Shown one piece after another: positions 1-6,078 of a DNA stretch of 9,446 bases. The position numbers and the translations under genes are program-made. The notes below the pieces were generated by a model. That model was not told the origin of the DNA. It saw only the letters and a list, made by a program, of their open reading frames with translations, and did no database searches. Where the stretch lies: NCBI GenBank assembly GCA_012517485.1, contig JAAYUT010000354.1, positions 1-9,446 on the forward strand. Reading direction: 5' to 3'. The DNA is from Candidatus Atribacter fermentans. GTDB taxonomy: Bacteria > Atribacterota > Atribacteria > Atribacterales > Atribacteraceae. Positions within the stretch are counted from its first letter, which is position 1, and each line of letters begins with the position of its first letter.

Positions 1-258
1 GCTCAAGCTGTTATAGATTGTATGAATCAAATTGTTGCAACCCCATTGTTTTGCTTGCGTGGGGTCACCGTTCACAATTATTGTGAATTCGATGTGGCAG
101 TTTGTCTGGTTGACTATCGTAACTTTGGAAAAACTGAAGGTACTTTGATTGGTACAGCTTTACTTCGAGATGAAATTTATGAAACTGTTGCACGATCAGC
201 ATTAGACGCTGTGAATAGGAAGGTGAATTATTATCATTCCTTCCATCGGGAAAATTGA
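1..258 (+). CDS. C-terminal end of an unrecognised protein (5' partial)
   Basis: The frame is open from the first base of the window and ends with TGA at 256-258, giving about 85 residues; the start lies to the left. An internal ATG at 22 is unlikely to be the true start, because the frame continues open upstream of it and no Shine-Dalgarno sequence precedes it. The visible part alternates hydrophobic strand-like stretches (CLRGVTVHNY, DVAVCLVDYR) with a final helix (ETVARSALDAVNRKV), as in the end of a small alpha/beta domain. I do not recognise the family and assign no function. The last ~10 residues (YYHSFHREN) look less conserved in character, and another frame stays open across this junction to 391, so the true C-terminus could differ if there is a frameshift. 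Confidence 0.6.
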   Translation, partial: AQAVIDCMNQIVATPLFCLRGVTVHNYCEFDVAVCLVDYRNFGKTEGTLIGTALLRDEIYETVARSALDAVNRKVNYYHSFHREN

Positions 259-398
259 GAAAGAGGCACTTCTGAACCTTAAAAAAGGGAGTGATTGTAA
301 ACAGAAAGAGTTAGAAATGGAATTCCTCAACAAAGAGATACCGAGAATTCGTATTTTTTTCAACCCATCTTTTTTAGATATAGAACTATAAGGAGAAG

Positions 399-605
399 AA
401 AAGGCGAGCCAGGGTTTGATTGAGCGGAGCGGCCTTCCCATCTTTACTTAGCGAAGAAAGGTGGAGAATGATCTCAGGGAGGGCTCTCGAATGAAAAAAC
501 TGCTGAGCATTCTTCTTGGCTTGTTAGCCATTGTTCTAGCCAGTGGTGCTGGTTTCCATTGGAGATAAGCTAAAGTTGCAATAGAAAGCCCTTGGCTCGC
601 CTTTT
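399..605. repeat. Inverted-repeat-bounded element (MITE-like or structured RNA)
   Basis: The left arm AAAAGGCGAGCCAGGG (399-414) is matched in inverse orientation at 589-605, whose reverse complement is AAAAGGCGAGCCAAGGG. The arms differ by one inserted base, and weaker similarity continues inward (TTTGATTG on the left, TTTCTATTG on the right). About 174 bases lie between the arms, with further local self-complementarity (GAATGATCTCAG at 466-477 against CTGAGCATTC at 503-512). The right arm runs into six T's (602-607). This arrangement fits a small non-autonomous transposable element with terminal inverted repeats, or a long-stem RNA. No clear target-site duplication is visible and no transposase is encoded. 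The arms are certain from the sequence; the nature of the element is inference. Confidence 0.5.
491..568 (+). CDS. Possible 25-residue hydrophobic miniprotein or signal-peptide remnant
   Basis: An ATG at 491 is preceded by a good Shine-Dalgarno-like AGGGAGGG (476-483, 7-base spacing). It opens a 25-codon frame ending TAA at 566-568. The product begins MKKLL, has a strongly hydrophobic core (SILLGLLAIVLAS), and ends GAGFHWR. This is the layout of a Sec signal peptide or a single-span membrane miniprotein. An 8-codon frame (468-494) with its own purine-rich upstream site overlaps its start by ATGA. It lies wholly inside the inverted-repeat element at 399-605. It may be the truncated start of a lost exported protein, a real miniprotein, or chance; nothing downstream restores a longer frame. 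Confidence 0.25.
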   Translation: MKKLLSILLGLLAIVLASGAGFHWR

Positions 606-617
606 TTAAAATTGCAA

Positions 618-1868
618 ATGAAGTCTGATAAAAAGAAGCCTCTACTAGATTTTTATGTATATACGGTTATTATTGGTGGTATTGTATTATTTTTGTATTC
701 GCTTTTAACCATTGATTTTAGTCATTTCCCCCTTGCTCAGATCATTACCTTTTTGGTTTTAATAATTATTACCGAAGCTTTACCGATTCATCTTTCCCCC
801 CATACTTCGATATCCGTCAGTTTTGCGATAATTTACGCTTTTATTTTACTAACCAATCCTTATTTAGTTATGATTGCGACATTTATTGGAAATGTTCTCA
901 TTTATATGAAATCAGGGTGGAAAAAAAGTTTTTTTAATGGGGCACAATTTGCGATATCAGCCTTTTTTTCTGGATACGTTTTTCAACTTTTAGGAGGTTA
1001 TTCTTACACTTGGAATCAGTTTGCTTTTTATATTACAATTGTAATATCAATTTTGGTTTTTTTCCTAAGCAATGCATTCTTAGTCATTTTAGTCATTTCT
1101 TTAAGCACTGGTATACCTATACCGGTTTTATGGAAAAAAGATGTCAATGGCATCCTCCTCCAGTATTTTGGCCTTTTTCCATATTCACTCCTTCTTTATT
1201 TGATTTATTTACGAATTGGCTATCTTGGATTATTTTTATTCTTTTTTCCGCTTATGATTGCCCGTTATTCATTCAAGCTTTATGTTGAAACAAAAAAAGT
1301 CCATCTTGAATTGTTACGGGCTCTCACTGCAGCGCTGGATGCGAAAGACCCATATACTCAAGGCCATTCAGCCCGGGTGGCAAAAATTTCCTTAGCTATT
1401 GCAGAAAAGCTTAATCTTTCAGACAAAAAGCGTGAAATGATTGAATATGCAGCATTACTCCATGATGTTGGGAAAATTGGAATTGAAGACGCGATTTTAA
1501 GAAAACCTGGTCCTCTTACCGAGGGAGAGTTTGTTATTGTGAAGCAACACCCAGTTATTGGCTTTGAAATTGTTTCTAAGGTCGACTTTTTAAAAGAAAT
1601 AGCCAGTTTTATTCGATCCCACCATGAGAGGTGTAATGGAAGTGGATATCCGGATGGAAAATGCCAAACAGACCTTCCCATTGAATCCCTGATATTAGCA
1701 GTAGCTGATGTTTTTGAAGCTTTGACATCCGACCGACCCTATCGTAAAGCATATTCAGTTGAAGAAGCCTTAGCCATCATGGAAAATGAAGGAAACAAAT
1801 ATTACGATATGAAAGTCATAAAAGCTTTAAAAGAGATTTTGCAGGAGGGTTTTCAGGTTGCTGGCTGA
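618..1868 (+). CDS. Membrane HD-GYP protein, predicted cyclic-di-GMP phosphodiesterase
   Basis: The product is a 416-residue inner-membrane protein. Residues ~13-215 form several hydrophobic membrane spans resembling the MASE-type sensor regions found before HD-GYP domains. Residues ~222-416 form the HD-GYP domain: GHSARVA with H250, LLHDVGKIGI with H282/D283 and K286, QHPVIG with H311, HHER with H335/H336, GSGYP at 341-345, and D364 in ADVFEALTSDRPYR. All expected metal-binding residues are present, so it is probably active in hydrolysing cyclic-di-GMP. In the usual HHExxDGxGYP stretch the D is replaced by N (HHERCNGSGYP), a tolerated change that is not one of the metal ligands. I prefer ATG 618; an in-frame TTG at 612 is the alternative, and a TAG at 582 blocks further extension. 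Neither start has a clear Shine-Dalgarno site. The 3' end overlaps the next gene by 11 bases, indicating cotranslation with the DUF5317 protein. Confidence 0.9.
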   Translation: MKSDKKKPLLDFYVYTVIIGGIVLFLYSLLTIDFSHFPLAQIITFLVLIIITEALPIHLSPHTSISVSFAIIYAFILLTNPYLVMIATFIGNVLIYMKSGWKKSFFNGAQFAISAFFSGYVFQLLGGYSYTWNQFAFYITIVISILVFFLSNAFLVILVISLSTGIPIPVLWKKDVNGILLQYFGLFPYSLLLYLIYLRIGYLGLFLFFFPLMIARYSFKLYVETKKVHLELLRALTAALDAKDPYTQGHSARVAKISLAIAEKLNLSDKKREMIEYAALLHDVGKIGIEDAILRKPGPLTEGEFVIVKQHPVIGFEIVSKVDFLKEIASFIRSHHERCNGSGYPDGKCQTDLPIESLILAVADVFEALTSDRPYRKAYSVEEALAIMENEGNKYYDMKVIKALKEILQEGFQVAG

Positions 1869-2394
1869 TTTTGTTTTAATAGGTATTATTATCGGCTATG
1901 TTAGTCGCGGAAACTTCCAGAATTTAAAACAAGCGAACATTCCTTATTTGTGGCTCATTGTATTGGGTTTTGTAGTGAAGTTTATTTGTCCCTATTTTCC
2001 TGAATGGTCTTTTCGGTGGCTCAATATTATAGGCATGATTATTGTATTTATTGGAACCCTTTTTAGTTATAGATCTTATGGAATGAAAATTGTTTCAGTT
2101 GGTGCATTTCTCAATATTTTAGTTATTGTTTTTAACCGTGGAATAATGCCGGTTTGGCTTCCCATGGTTCAGTGGCTTCAACTCCATGATTTAGCAACCC
2201 ATTTGGAAAATGGACTTTATCTCGATTATACTCTTCTCAACACTTCTACCCGACTTCCTTTTTTGGGTGATATCCTTCCTTATTACTCATTTATCATGCG
2301 TCGTCCCTTTGTAATCAGTATTGGTGATTATTTAATAGGATTTGGTTTAGTAGCTTTCATTGTATTTTATATGAGAAAGGAATATTCAAATTAA
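1858..2394 (+). CDS. DUF5317 family integral membrane protein
   Basis: This 178-residue protein has about five hydrophobic spans (roughly 2-14, 29-45, 53-70, 78-93 and 154-171). It carries hallmarks I associate with DUF5317: SRGNFQNL near the N-terminus, NRGIMPV at 93-99, TRLPFLGDILP at 131-141, and a final span starting ISIGDYL. Its biochemical role is unknown. In Clostridia and relatives DUF5317 proteins are often encoded directly beside HD-GYP proteins, as here, suggesting a linked role in membrane signalling; that is inference. The start is TTG at 1858, chosen because AGGAGG (1843-1848) lies 9 bases upstream and because the first methionine further in would remove part of the conserved N-terminal span. 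The start overlaps the end of the HD-GYP gene by 11 bases, so translation is probably coupled. Confidence 0.8.
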   Translation: MLADFVLIGIIIGYVSRGNFQNLKQANIPYLWLIVLGFVVKFICPYFPEWSFRWLNIIGMIIVFIGTLFSYRSYGMKIVSVGAFLNILVIVFNRGIMPVWLPMVQWLQLHDLATHLENGLYLDYTLLNTSTRLPFLGDILPYYSFIMRRPFVISIGDYLIGFGLVAFIVFYMRKEYSN

Positions 2395-2474
2395 CACACC
2401 TAAAAATACTTTGCGTATGAGGAGTGAGTAATAAGAAGTAAAATATCACCTCCTTCTTGAGCTTTTCCAAATTC

Positions 2475-2669
2475 ATTTTTCCCATCGTCCCTTGGTGGTT
2501 AAAACCTTATTACTTTTCCCCTCGCCCCTGGTGGGAGAAGGAACATAAAAAAACGTCATTGCGAGGAGCGAAGCGACGTGGCAATCTCTTAAATATAATC
2601 TTTTTTCTTTAGATTAGGAGAAGCTTTTCCCCTCGCCCCTTCGTGGGAGAGGTGTAGGTGAGGGAAAAG
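2475..2669. repeat. Triplicated CTTTTCCCCTCGCCCC-type palindromic repeat
   Basis: Seventeen identical bases, CTTTTCCCCTCGCCCCT, occur at 2513-2529 and again at 2624-2640. Each is followed by GTGGGAGA-type sequence. A degenerate third version (TTCCCATCGTCCCTTGGTGG) occupies 2479-2498. The 2624-2669 copy is the most complete: its left arm CTTTTCCCCTCGCC (2624-2637) pairs with GGTGAGGGAAAAG (2657-2669), making an imperfect stem-loop. Sequences of this type are dispersed intergenic repeats in many genomes (REP-like). They are non-coding. Confidence 0.65.
2554..2589. repeat. Dispersed palindromic repeat of the CATTGCGAGGAGCGAAGC type
   Basis: A CG-rich element begins CGTCATTGCGAGGAGCGAAG and ends CGACGTGGCAATCTC, with ATTGC (2558-2562) inversely repeated as GCAAT (2581-2585). 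It sits between two copies of the other repeat family. Near-identical sequences are widespread in intergenic regions of diverse bacteria and recur many times within one genome, so this is most likely a REP-like or MITE-like element rather than an operator. Its base composition is far more GC-rich than its surroundings. Confidence 0.65.
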
Positions 2670-2835
2670 ACATTTTCAACCTCAATTAGTGCCATAATGT
2701 GGCATACATATCTATCCTGAAAACACCTTTTACCATGAATACTTTAACGCTTTTATGCCAAGCCAGCTTTCCTTCTTCTTTTTTCCTCCTCAATCCCTCA
2801 GTATCTGAAACCGTGATGTTCTCATCTGATGCCAC

Positions 2836-2975
2836 TGGTGTCATCCTGAGGTTTCGCTTTTTGAAGCCGTGAGGATCCCATCTTTTTAAGTTTTTTATTC
2901 TTTAAAAATATTTAAAAAATGAGATTCTCAAGTCGTCCAGCAGAAGATACCGGGTTCCTCAGAATAAGTGACGGT
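2836..2975. repeat. Long imperfect inverted repeat of the CATCCTGAGG...CCTCAG type
   Basis: Two arms can fold on each other. GTCA (2840-2843) and CTGAGG (2846-2851) on the left face CCTCAG (2957-2962) and TGAC (2969-2972) on the right. Further in, TGAGGATCCCAT (2870-2881) faces ATGAGATTCTCA (2919-2930), with 10 of 12 positions complementary. The loop is AT-rich. The arms have diverged from a common repeat unit, so this looks like two opposed copies of a dispersed repeat. A short frame through it is an artefact of the repeat. Confidence 0.6.
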
Positions 2976-3112
2976 ATGGATGAAATTGTTATGATACTCA
3001 ACTCTTTTTAATAACGGCTTAGTTAAATTCGAAGCTTTCACTCTCATCTAATACTAAAAAACTCAAGGTAAACTATCCTCATTGAGTGAACTCCAGATAG
3101 CTTAAGAGGGTA

Positions 3113-3121
3113 TGATATAAT
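3113..3121 (+). promoter_or_regulatory. Probable extended -10 promoter element of secA
   Basis: TGATATAAT is a perfect extended -10 (TGn plus TATAAT). The sequence 17 bases upstream is not a good -35, which fits an extended -10 promoter. Transcription would begin near 3128, leaving a leader of about 85 bases before the secA ATG. Confidence 0.5.
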
Positions 3122-3130
3122 GATTTTGCC

Positions 3131-3146
3131 TTGATATGATTATCAA
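3131..3146. promoter_or_regulatory. Palindrome TTGATA/TATCAA just downstream of the secA promoter
   Basis: Perfect 6-base arms, TTGATA (3131-3136) and TATCAA (3141-3146), are separated by TGAT. The position, about 10 bases after the likely -10, suits an operator or a small leader hairpin. The right half resembles half of a Fur-type site (ATTATCA), but the spacing is one base short, so no regulator is assigned. Confidence 0.25.
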
Positions 3147-3212
3147 TGGATAAAAAGAGGCTTTTGATCTTAACCAACTTACGTTCTTTTGCAATTCGCA
3201 GGGAGGCATTCA

Positions 3213-5885
3213 ATGTTTGGCTTAATCAAAGAATATTTTGGAAAAATTTCTCAAGAGCGATTTCTGAAAGAAGTAACGGAACGTTTTGTGAATCCAGTTA
3301 ATTCTTTAGAGAGAGAGATATCGCTCCTTACCGATAAAGAACTTGCTGATAAAACCCCTTATTTTAAAAATCGTTTAGAAAATGGAGAAAGCTTAGACGA
3401 TTTGTTGGTTGAAGCTTTCGCGGTTGTGAGAGAAGCAGCCCGTCGAGTGACCGGTATGAGACCCTTTGATGTTCAAATAATCGGGGGTGTCGTTTTACAC
3501 GAAGGAAAAATCGCTGAAATGCAAACTGGTGAGGGCAAAACATTAGTTGCTACGATGCCTGCTTATTTGAATGCACTAACCGGTAAGGGAGTACATATCG
3601 TAACGGTTAATGATTATTTAGCTCGTCGTGACCGGTATTGGATGGGACCAATTTTCGAATTCCTTGGTTTAACGGTTGGTTTAATTCAACATGCTTCAAC
3701 TTTTGAGGAGAGAAAAAAAGCTTATCGAAGTGACATAACCTATGGAACCAATACCGAATATGGATTTGATTATCTCCGTGATAATATGGCACATCGCCGG
3801 GAAGATATAGTGCAAGGGGAACTCAACTATGCCATCATCGATGAAGTCGATAGCATTTTAATTGATGAAGCTCGGACACCGCTCATCATTTCCGGACCAG
3901 CAGAAGATTCAACAGAAATATATTATAAAATTGATCGAGTAGCACGTAAGCTTTCACATCCAATTGACTTTGACTTTGAGGAAAAAACTCGTTCCATATG
4001 GTTGACCGAAGAAGGGATTAGCAAGGTAGAAAAATTACTTCATGTGGATAATCTCTATGATACTGCTGGGAAAGATTCAATAGAACAGCGAGTTCGCCAG
4101 TCCTTGAGAGCTCATCATCTTTATAAAAAAGATGTAGATTATGTTGTGAGAAATGGCGAGGTAATTATTGTTGATGAATTTACTGGACGACTTATGGAAG
4201 GCCGACGTTATAGCGATGGCCTTCATCAGGCAATAGAAGCAAAAGAAAAAGTACAAGTGGCAAATGAAAACCAAACTCTCGCCTCGGTAACCTATCAAAA
4301 TTATTTTCGTATGTATAACAAAATATGTGGAATGACAGGAACAGCAAAAACCGAGGAAGATGAGTTCATTTATACCTATGGGATGTCGGTGGTCGTTATT
4401 CCTACCAATAAACCTCTTAAAAGAACAAATTACCCAGATGTCATATATCGGACTGAAAAAGAAAAATTTGAAGCAGTTGTTGATGAAATAGAAAAGTGGC
4501 ATCAAGAAGGGCGTCCGATATTGGTTGGAACTGTGTCAATAGAAAAATCTGAAAAATTGAGCCGAATGTTGGAAAAAAAGAAAATTCCTCATCAAGTGTT
4601 AAATGCTAAAAATCATGAACGAGAAGCAGCGATTATTGCTCAGGCTGGAAGAAAAGGAGCAGTGACTATTTCAACCAACATGGCAGGGAGAGGAACTGAT
4701 ATTATTTTAGGTGGTAATCCCGAATACCTTGCTCGAGAAGAATTAACAAGCCAAGGACATAGCCTGGAATTTGATCTCAACCCTGACCAGCTGAATCAAT
4801 TTCAACAACTCGTTCAAAAGTACCGAAAAATTGCCGAAGAAGAACATGCTTTTGTGGTTGAAAAAGGAGGTTTACACGTAATTGGAACCGAGCGTCATGA
4901 AAGTCGGCGAATTGACAATCAATTACGGGGACGAGCAGGTCGGCAAGGAGATCCAGGCTCGTCGCGTTTTTTTCTTTCCTTGGAAGATGACCTTTTAAGA
5001 CTTTTTGGTTCAGAAAGAATTTCTGGAATAATGGATAGATTTGGTGTTGAGGAAGGGGTTCCCATTGAACATGTCTTAGTCACTCGAGCGATTGAAGGAG
5101 CTCAAAAGAAAGTAGAGGGATATCATTTTAATATTCGAAAAACTCTTCTTCAATATGATGATGTCATGAATAAACAAAGAGAAGTCATTTATAATCAAAG
5201 ACGAACTCTTTTAACTGAAGACAATTTACGTCCATTAGTTTTTGGTATGTTACATGACGTGGTTCAGGAATGTGTAAAAGCCTATGCTACAGAAAAAACC
5301 TATCCTGAGGAATGGGATTGGGATGGTTTTGATCGTCGTCTTTTTGACCTTTTTGGTTTTGGCCATGGAATTCCTATAGAACAACGTTCCCAAGTCAAAC
5401 CGGAAGATTTAGAAAAATTGATAATCGATCGATATAAGGAAATATATCAACAAAAAGTCAGCGAGGTAAATGATCAAGTATTTCGTGAAGTTGAACGATT
5501 TGTTGGTTTACGAGTCGTTGATGGATATTGGAAAGAACAATTACATAATATGGATCATCTTCGAGAGGGCATAGGACTTCGGGCGGTTGGACAAAAAGAC
5601 CCATTCGTTGAATATCAAATCGAAGCCTTTGACATGTTTCATGAAATGATTGCACAGATTCGAGAGGATATTGTTAGATATCTTTTACGAATTCGGTTAG
5701 TCCCTGATGGAGGGAAAACAGCACCTTCCCATCATTCTGTTAAGCCTTCCCCGGCGGCTCGAACTGATCAAGTTTCACCTTCTGAAAACCAAAGATCAGA
5801 AGTGCCAAAAAAGGGAAAAGTTGGTCGTAATGATCCTTGCCCCTGTGGGAGTGGTAAAAAGTATAAATACTGTTGTGGAAAGTGA
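3213..5885 (+). CDS. secA: SecA, ATPase motor of the Sec protein translocase
   Basis: The 890-residue product pushes unfolded preproteins through the SecYEG channel using ATP; it cycles between cytosol and membrane. NBD1 shows the Walker A MQTGEGKT (103-110) and Walker B DEVDSILIDEARTPLIISG (210-228). The preprotein cross-linking domain (~228-360) lies between these and VDEFTGR (320-326). MTGTAKTEEDEF (374-385), GRGTDIILGG (492-501) and the NBD2 arginine-finger region QLRGRAGRQGDPGSSRF (570-586) follow. The helical scaffold contains YWKEQLHNMDHLREGIGLR (772-790). After a proline/serine-rich linker (~831-870) the protein ends with the zinc motif CPCGSGKKYKYCCG (876-889), which binds SecB and lipids in characterised SecA proteins. 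The start is ATG 3213, with GGGAGG at 3201-3206 six bases upstream; an in-frame TTG at 3189 is not supported. Length and motifs are normal, and the gene looks intact. It is followed by prfB, a conserved neighbour. Confidence 0.98.
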   Translation: MFGLIKEYFGKISQERFLKEVTERFVNPVNSLEREISLLTDKELADKTPYFKNRLENGESLDDLLVEAFAVVREAARRVTGMRPFDVQIIGGVVLHEGKIAEMQTGEGKTLVATMPAYLNALTGKGVHIVTVNDYLARRDRYWMGPIFEFLGLTVGLIQHASTFEERKKAYRSDITYGTNTEYGFDYLRDNMAHRREDIVQGELNYAIIDEVDSILIDEARTPLIISGPAEDSTEIYYKIDRVARKLSHPIDFDFEEKTRSIWLTEEGISKVEKLLHVDNLYDTAGKDSIEQRVRQSLRAHHLYKKDVDYVVRNGEVIIVDEFTGRLMEGRRYSDGLHQAIEAKEKVQVANENQTLASVTYQNYFRMYNKICGMTGTAKTEEDEFIYTYGMSVVVIPTNKPLKRTNYPDVIYRTEKEKFEAVVDEIEKWHQEGRPILVGTVSIEKSEKLSRMLEKKKIPHQVLNAKNHEREAAIIAQAGRKGAVTISTNMAGRGTDIILGGNPEYLAREELTSQGHSLEFDLNPDQLNQFQQLVQKYRKIAEEEHAFVVEKGGLHVIGTERHESRRIDNQLRGRAGRQGDPGSSRFFLSLEDDLLRLFGSERISGIMDRFGVEEGVPIEHVLVTRAIEGAQKKVEGYHFNIRKTLLQYDDVMNKQREVIYNQRRTLLTEDNLRPLVFGMLHDVVQECVKAYATEKTYPEEWDWDGFDRRLFDLFGFGHGIPIEQRSQVKPEDLEKLIIDRYKEIYQQKVSEVNDQVFREVERFVGLRVVDGYWKEQLHNMDHLREGIGLRAVGQKDPFVEYQIEAFDMFHEMIAQIREDIVRYLLRIRLVPDGGKTAPSHHSVKPSPAARTDQVSPSENQRSEVPKKGKVGRNDPCPCGSGKKYKYCCGK

Positions 5886-5906
5886 TCTTGGTTTTTTAAA
5901 AAAATT

Positions 5907-5934
5907 TTGATAAAATTCCTGTTTATTCTATCTT
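5907..5934 (+). promoter_or_regulatory. Possible promoter ahead of prfB
   Basis: TTGATA (5907-5912) and TATCTT (5929-5934) are separated by 16 bases, a plausible sigma-70 type pair in the secA-prfB gap. The -10 is imperfect. No terminator with a GC-rich stem follows secA, so readthrough from secA is also possible. Confidence 0.3.
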
Positions 5935-6024
5935 TTAGACTCAACAATGATTCAATAGCATTAGGGTGAGAATATAAAAGAGCGTAATAGGTGGTTTTTT
6001 ACATAGATAGAGCTCAATCGTTTT

Positions 6025-6062
6025 AATACCTTCGAAAAAGAGAATTGGAATTCGATAGTATT
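6025..6062 (+). promoter_or_regulatory. Stem-loop immediately before the prfB ribosome binding site
   Basis: AATACCTTCGAA (6025-6036) and TTCGATAGTATT (6051-6062) can pair at 10 of 12 positions around a 14-base loop. The strong Shine-Dalgarno GAGGAGG (6063-6069) begins at the very next base. A shorter alternative hairpin, GAATT/AATTC (6042-6053), competes with it. This could influence ribosome access; no known leader RNA family is recognised. Confidence 0.3.
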
Positions 6063-6078
6063 GAGGAGGTTATAAATC

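Larger units (their letters stand above)
259..617. other. Gene-poor stretch between the partial gene and the HD-GYP gene
   Basis: No convincing full-size gene lies here. A second frame is open from 227 to a TAA at 389-391 (54 codons) directly after a TGA at 224-226. It has no ATG/GTG/TTG start near its beginning, so it could only be a frameshifted extension of the preceding gene, an unusual ATT start, or chance. From 399 to 605 lies an inverted-repeat element, described separately. Two mini-ORFs sit inside that element: one of 8 codons at 468-494 (MISGRALE) and one of 25 codons at 491-568, overlapping by ATGA. The frame on the minus strand at 202-441 has no supporting features. Confidence 0.5.
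2395..3212. other. Long intergenic region rich in palindromic repeats
   Basis: No coding frame of convincing length or with a ribosome site is present on either strand. The region holds three versions of a CCCCTCGCCCC-type repeat (2475-2500, 2513-2541, 2624-2669), one TCATTGCGAGGAGCGAAG-type palindrome (2554-2589), a ~140-base imperfect hairpin (2836-2975), and small stem-loops such as TGCCA/TGGCA (2690-2704). The last ~100 bases carry the likely secA promoter and leader. No classical GC-rich terminator with a T-run is visible after the DUF5317 gene. Confidence 0.7.

Noticed and set aside
1010..1288. A 92-codon plus-strand frame within the HD-GYP membrane region.
   Set aside because: It is an alternate-frame shadow of the membrane spans, with aromatic-rich low-quality composition.
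2443..2457. ATCACCTCCTT resembles the 3' end of 16S rRNA (anti-Shine-Dalgarno).
   Set aside because: The match is only about 11 bases, with no upstream 16S rRNA helix or other rRNA sequence, so it is taken as chance.
2475..2975. The palindromic repeats considered as a CRISPR array.
   Set aside because: The repeats are of different families, unevenly spaced and partly inverted, with no uniform spacers and no cas genes nearby.
4077..4505. A 142-codon minus-strand open frame within secA.
   Set aside because: It is the complement of strongly conserved SecA sequence, has no ribosome site or recognisable domain, and has unlikely composition.
5886..5915. The T-run and A-run after secA as an intrinsic terminator.
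   Set aside because: The run is purely AT-rich without a GC stem, so it is not a credible terminator.
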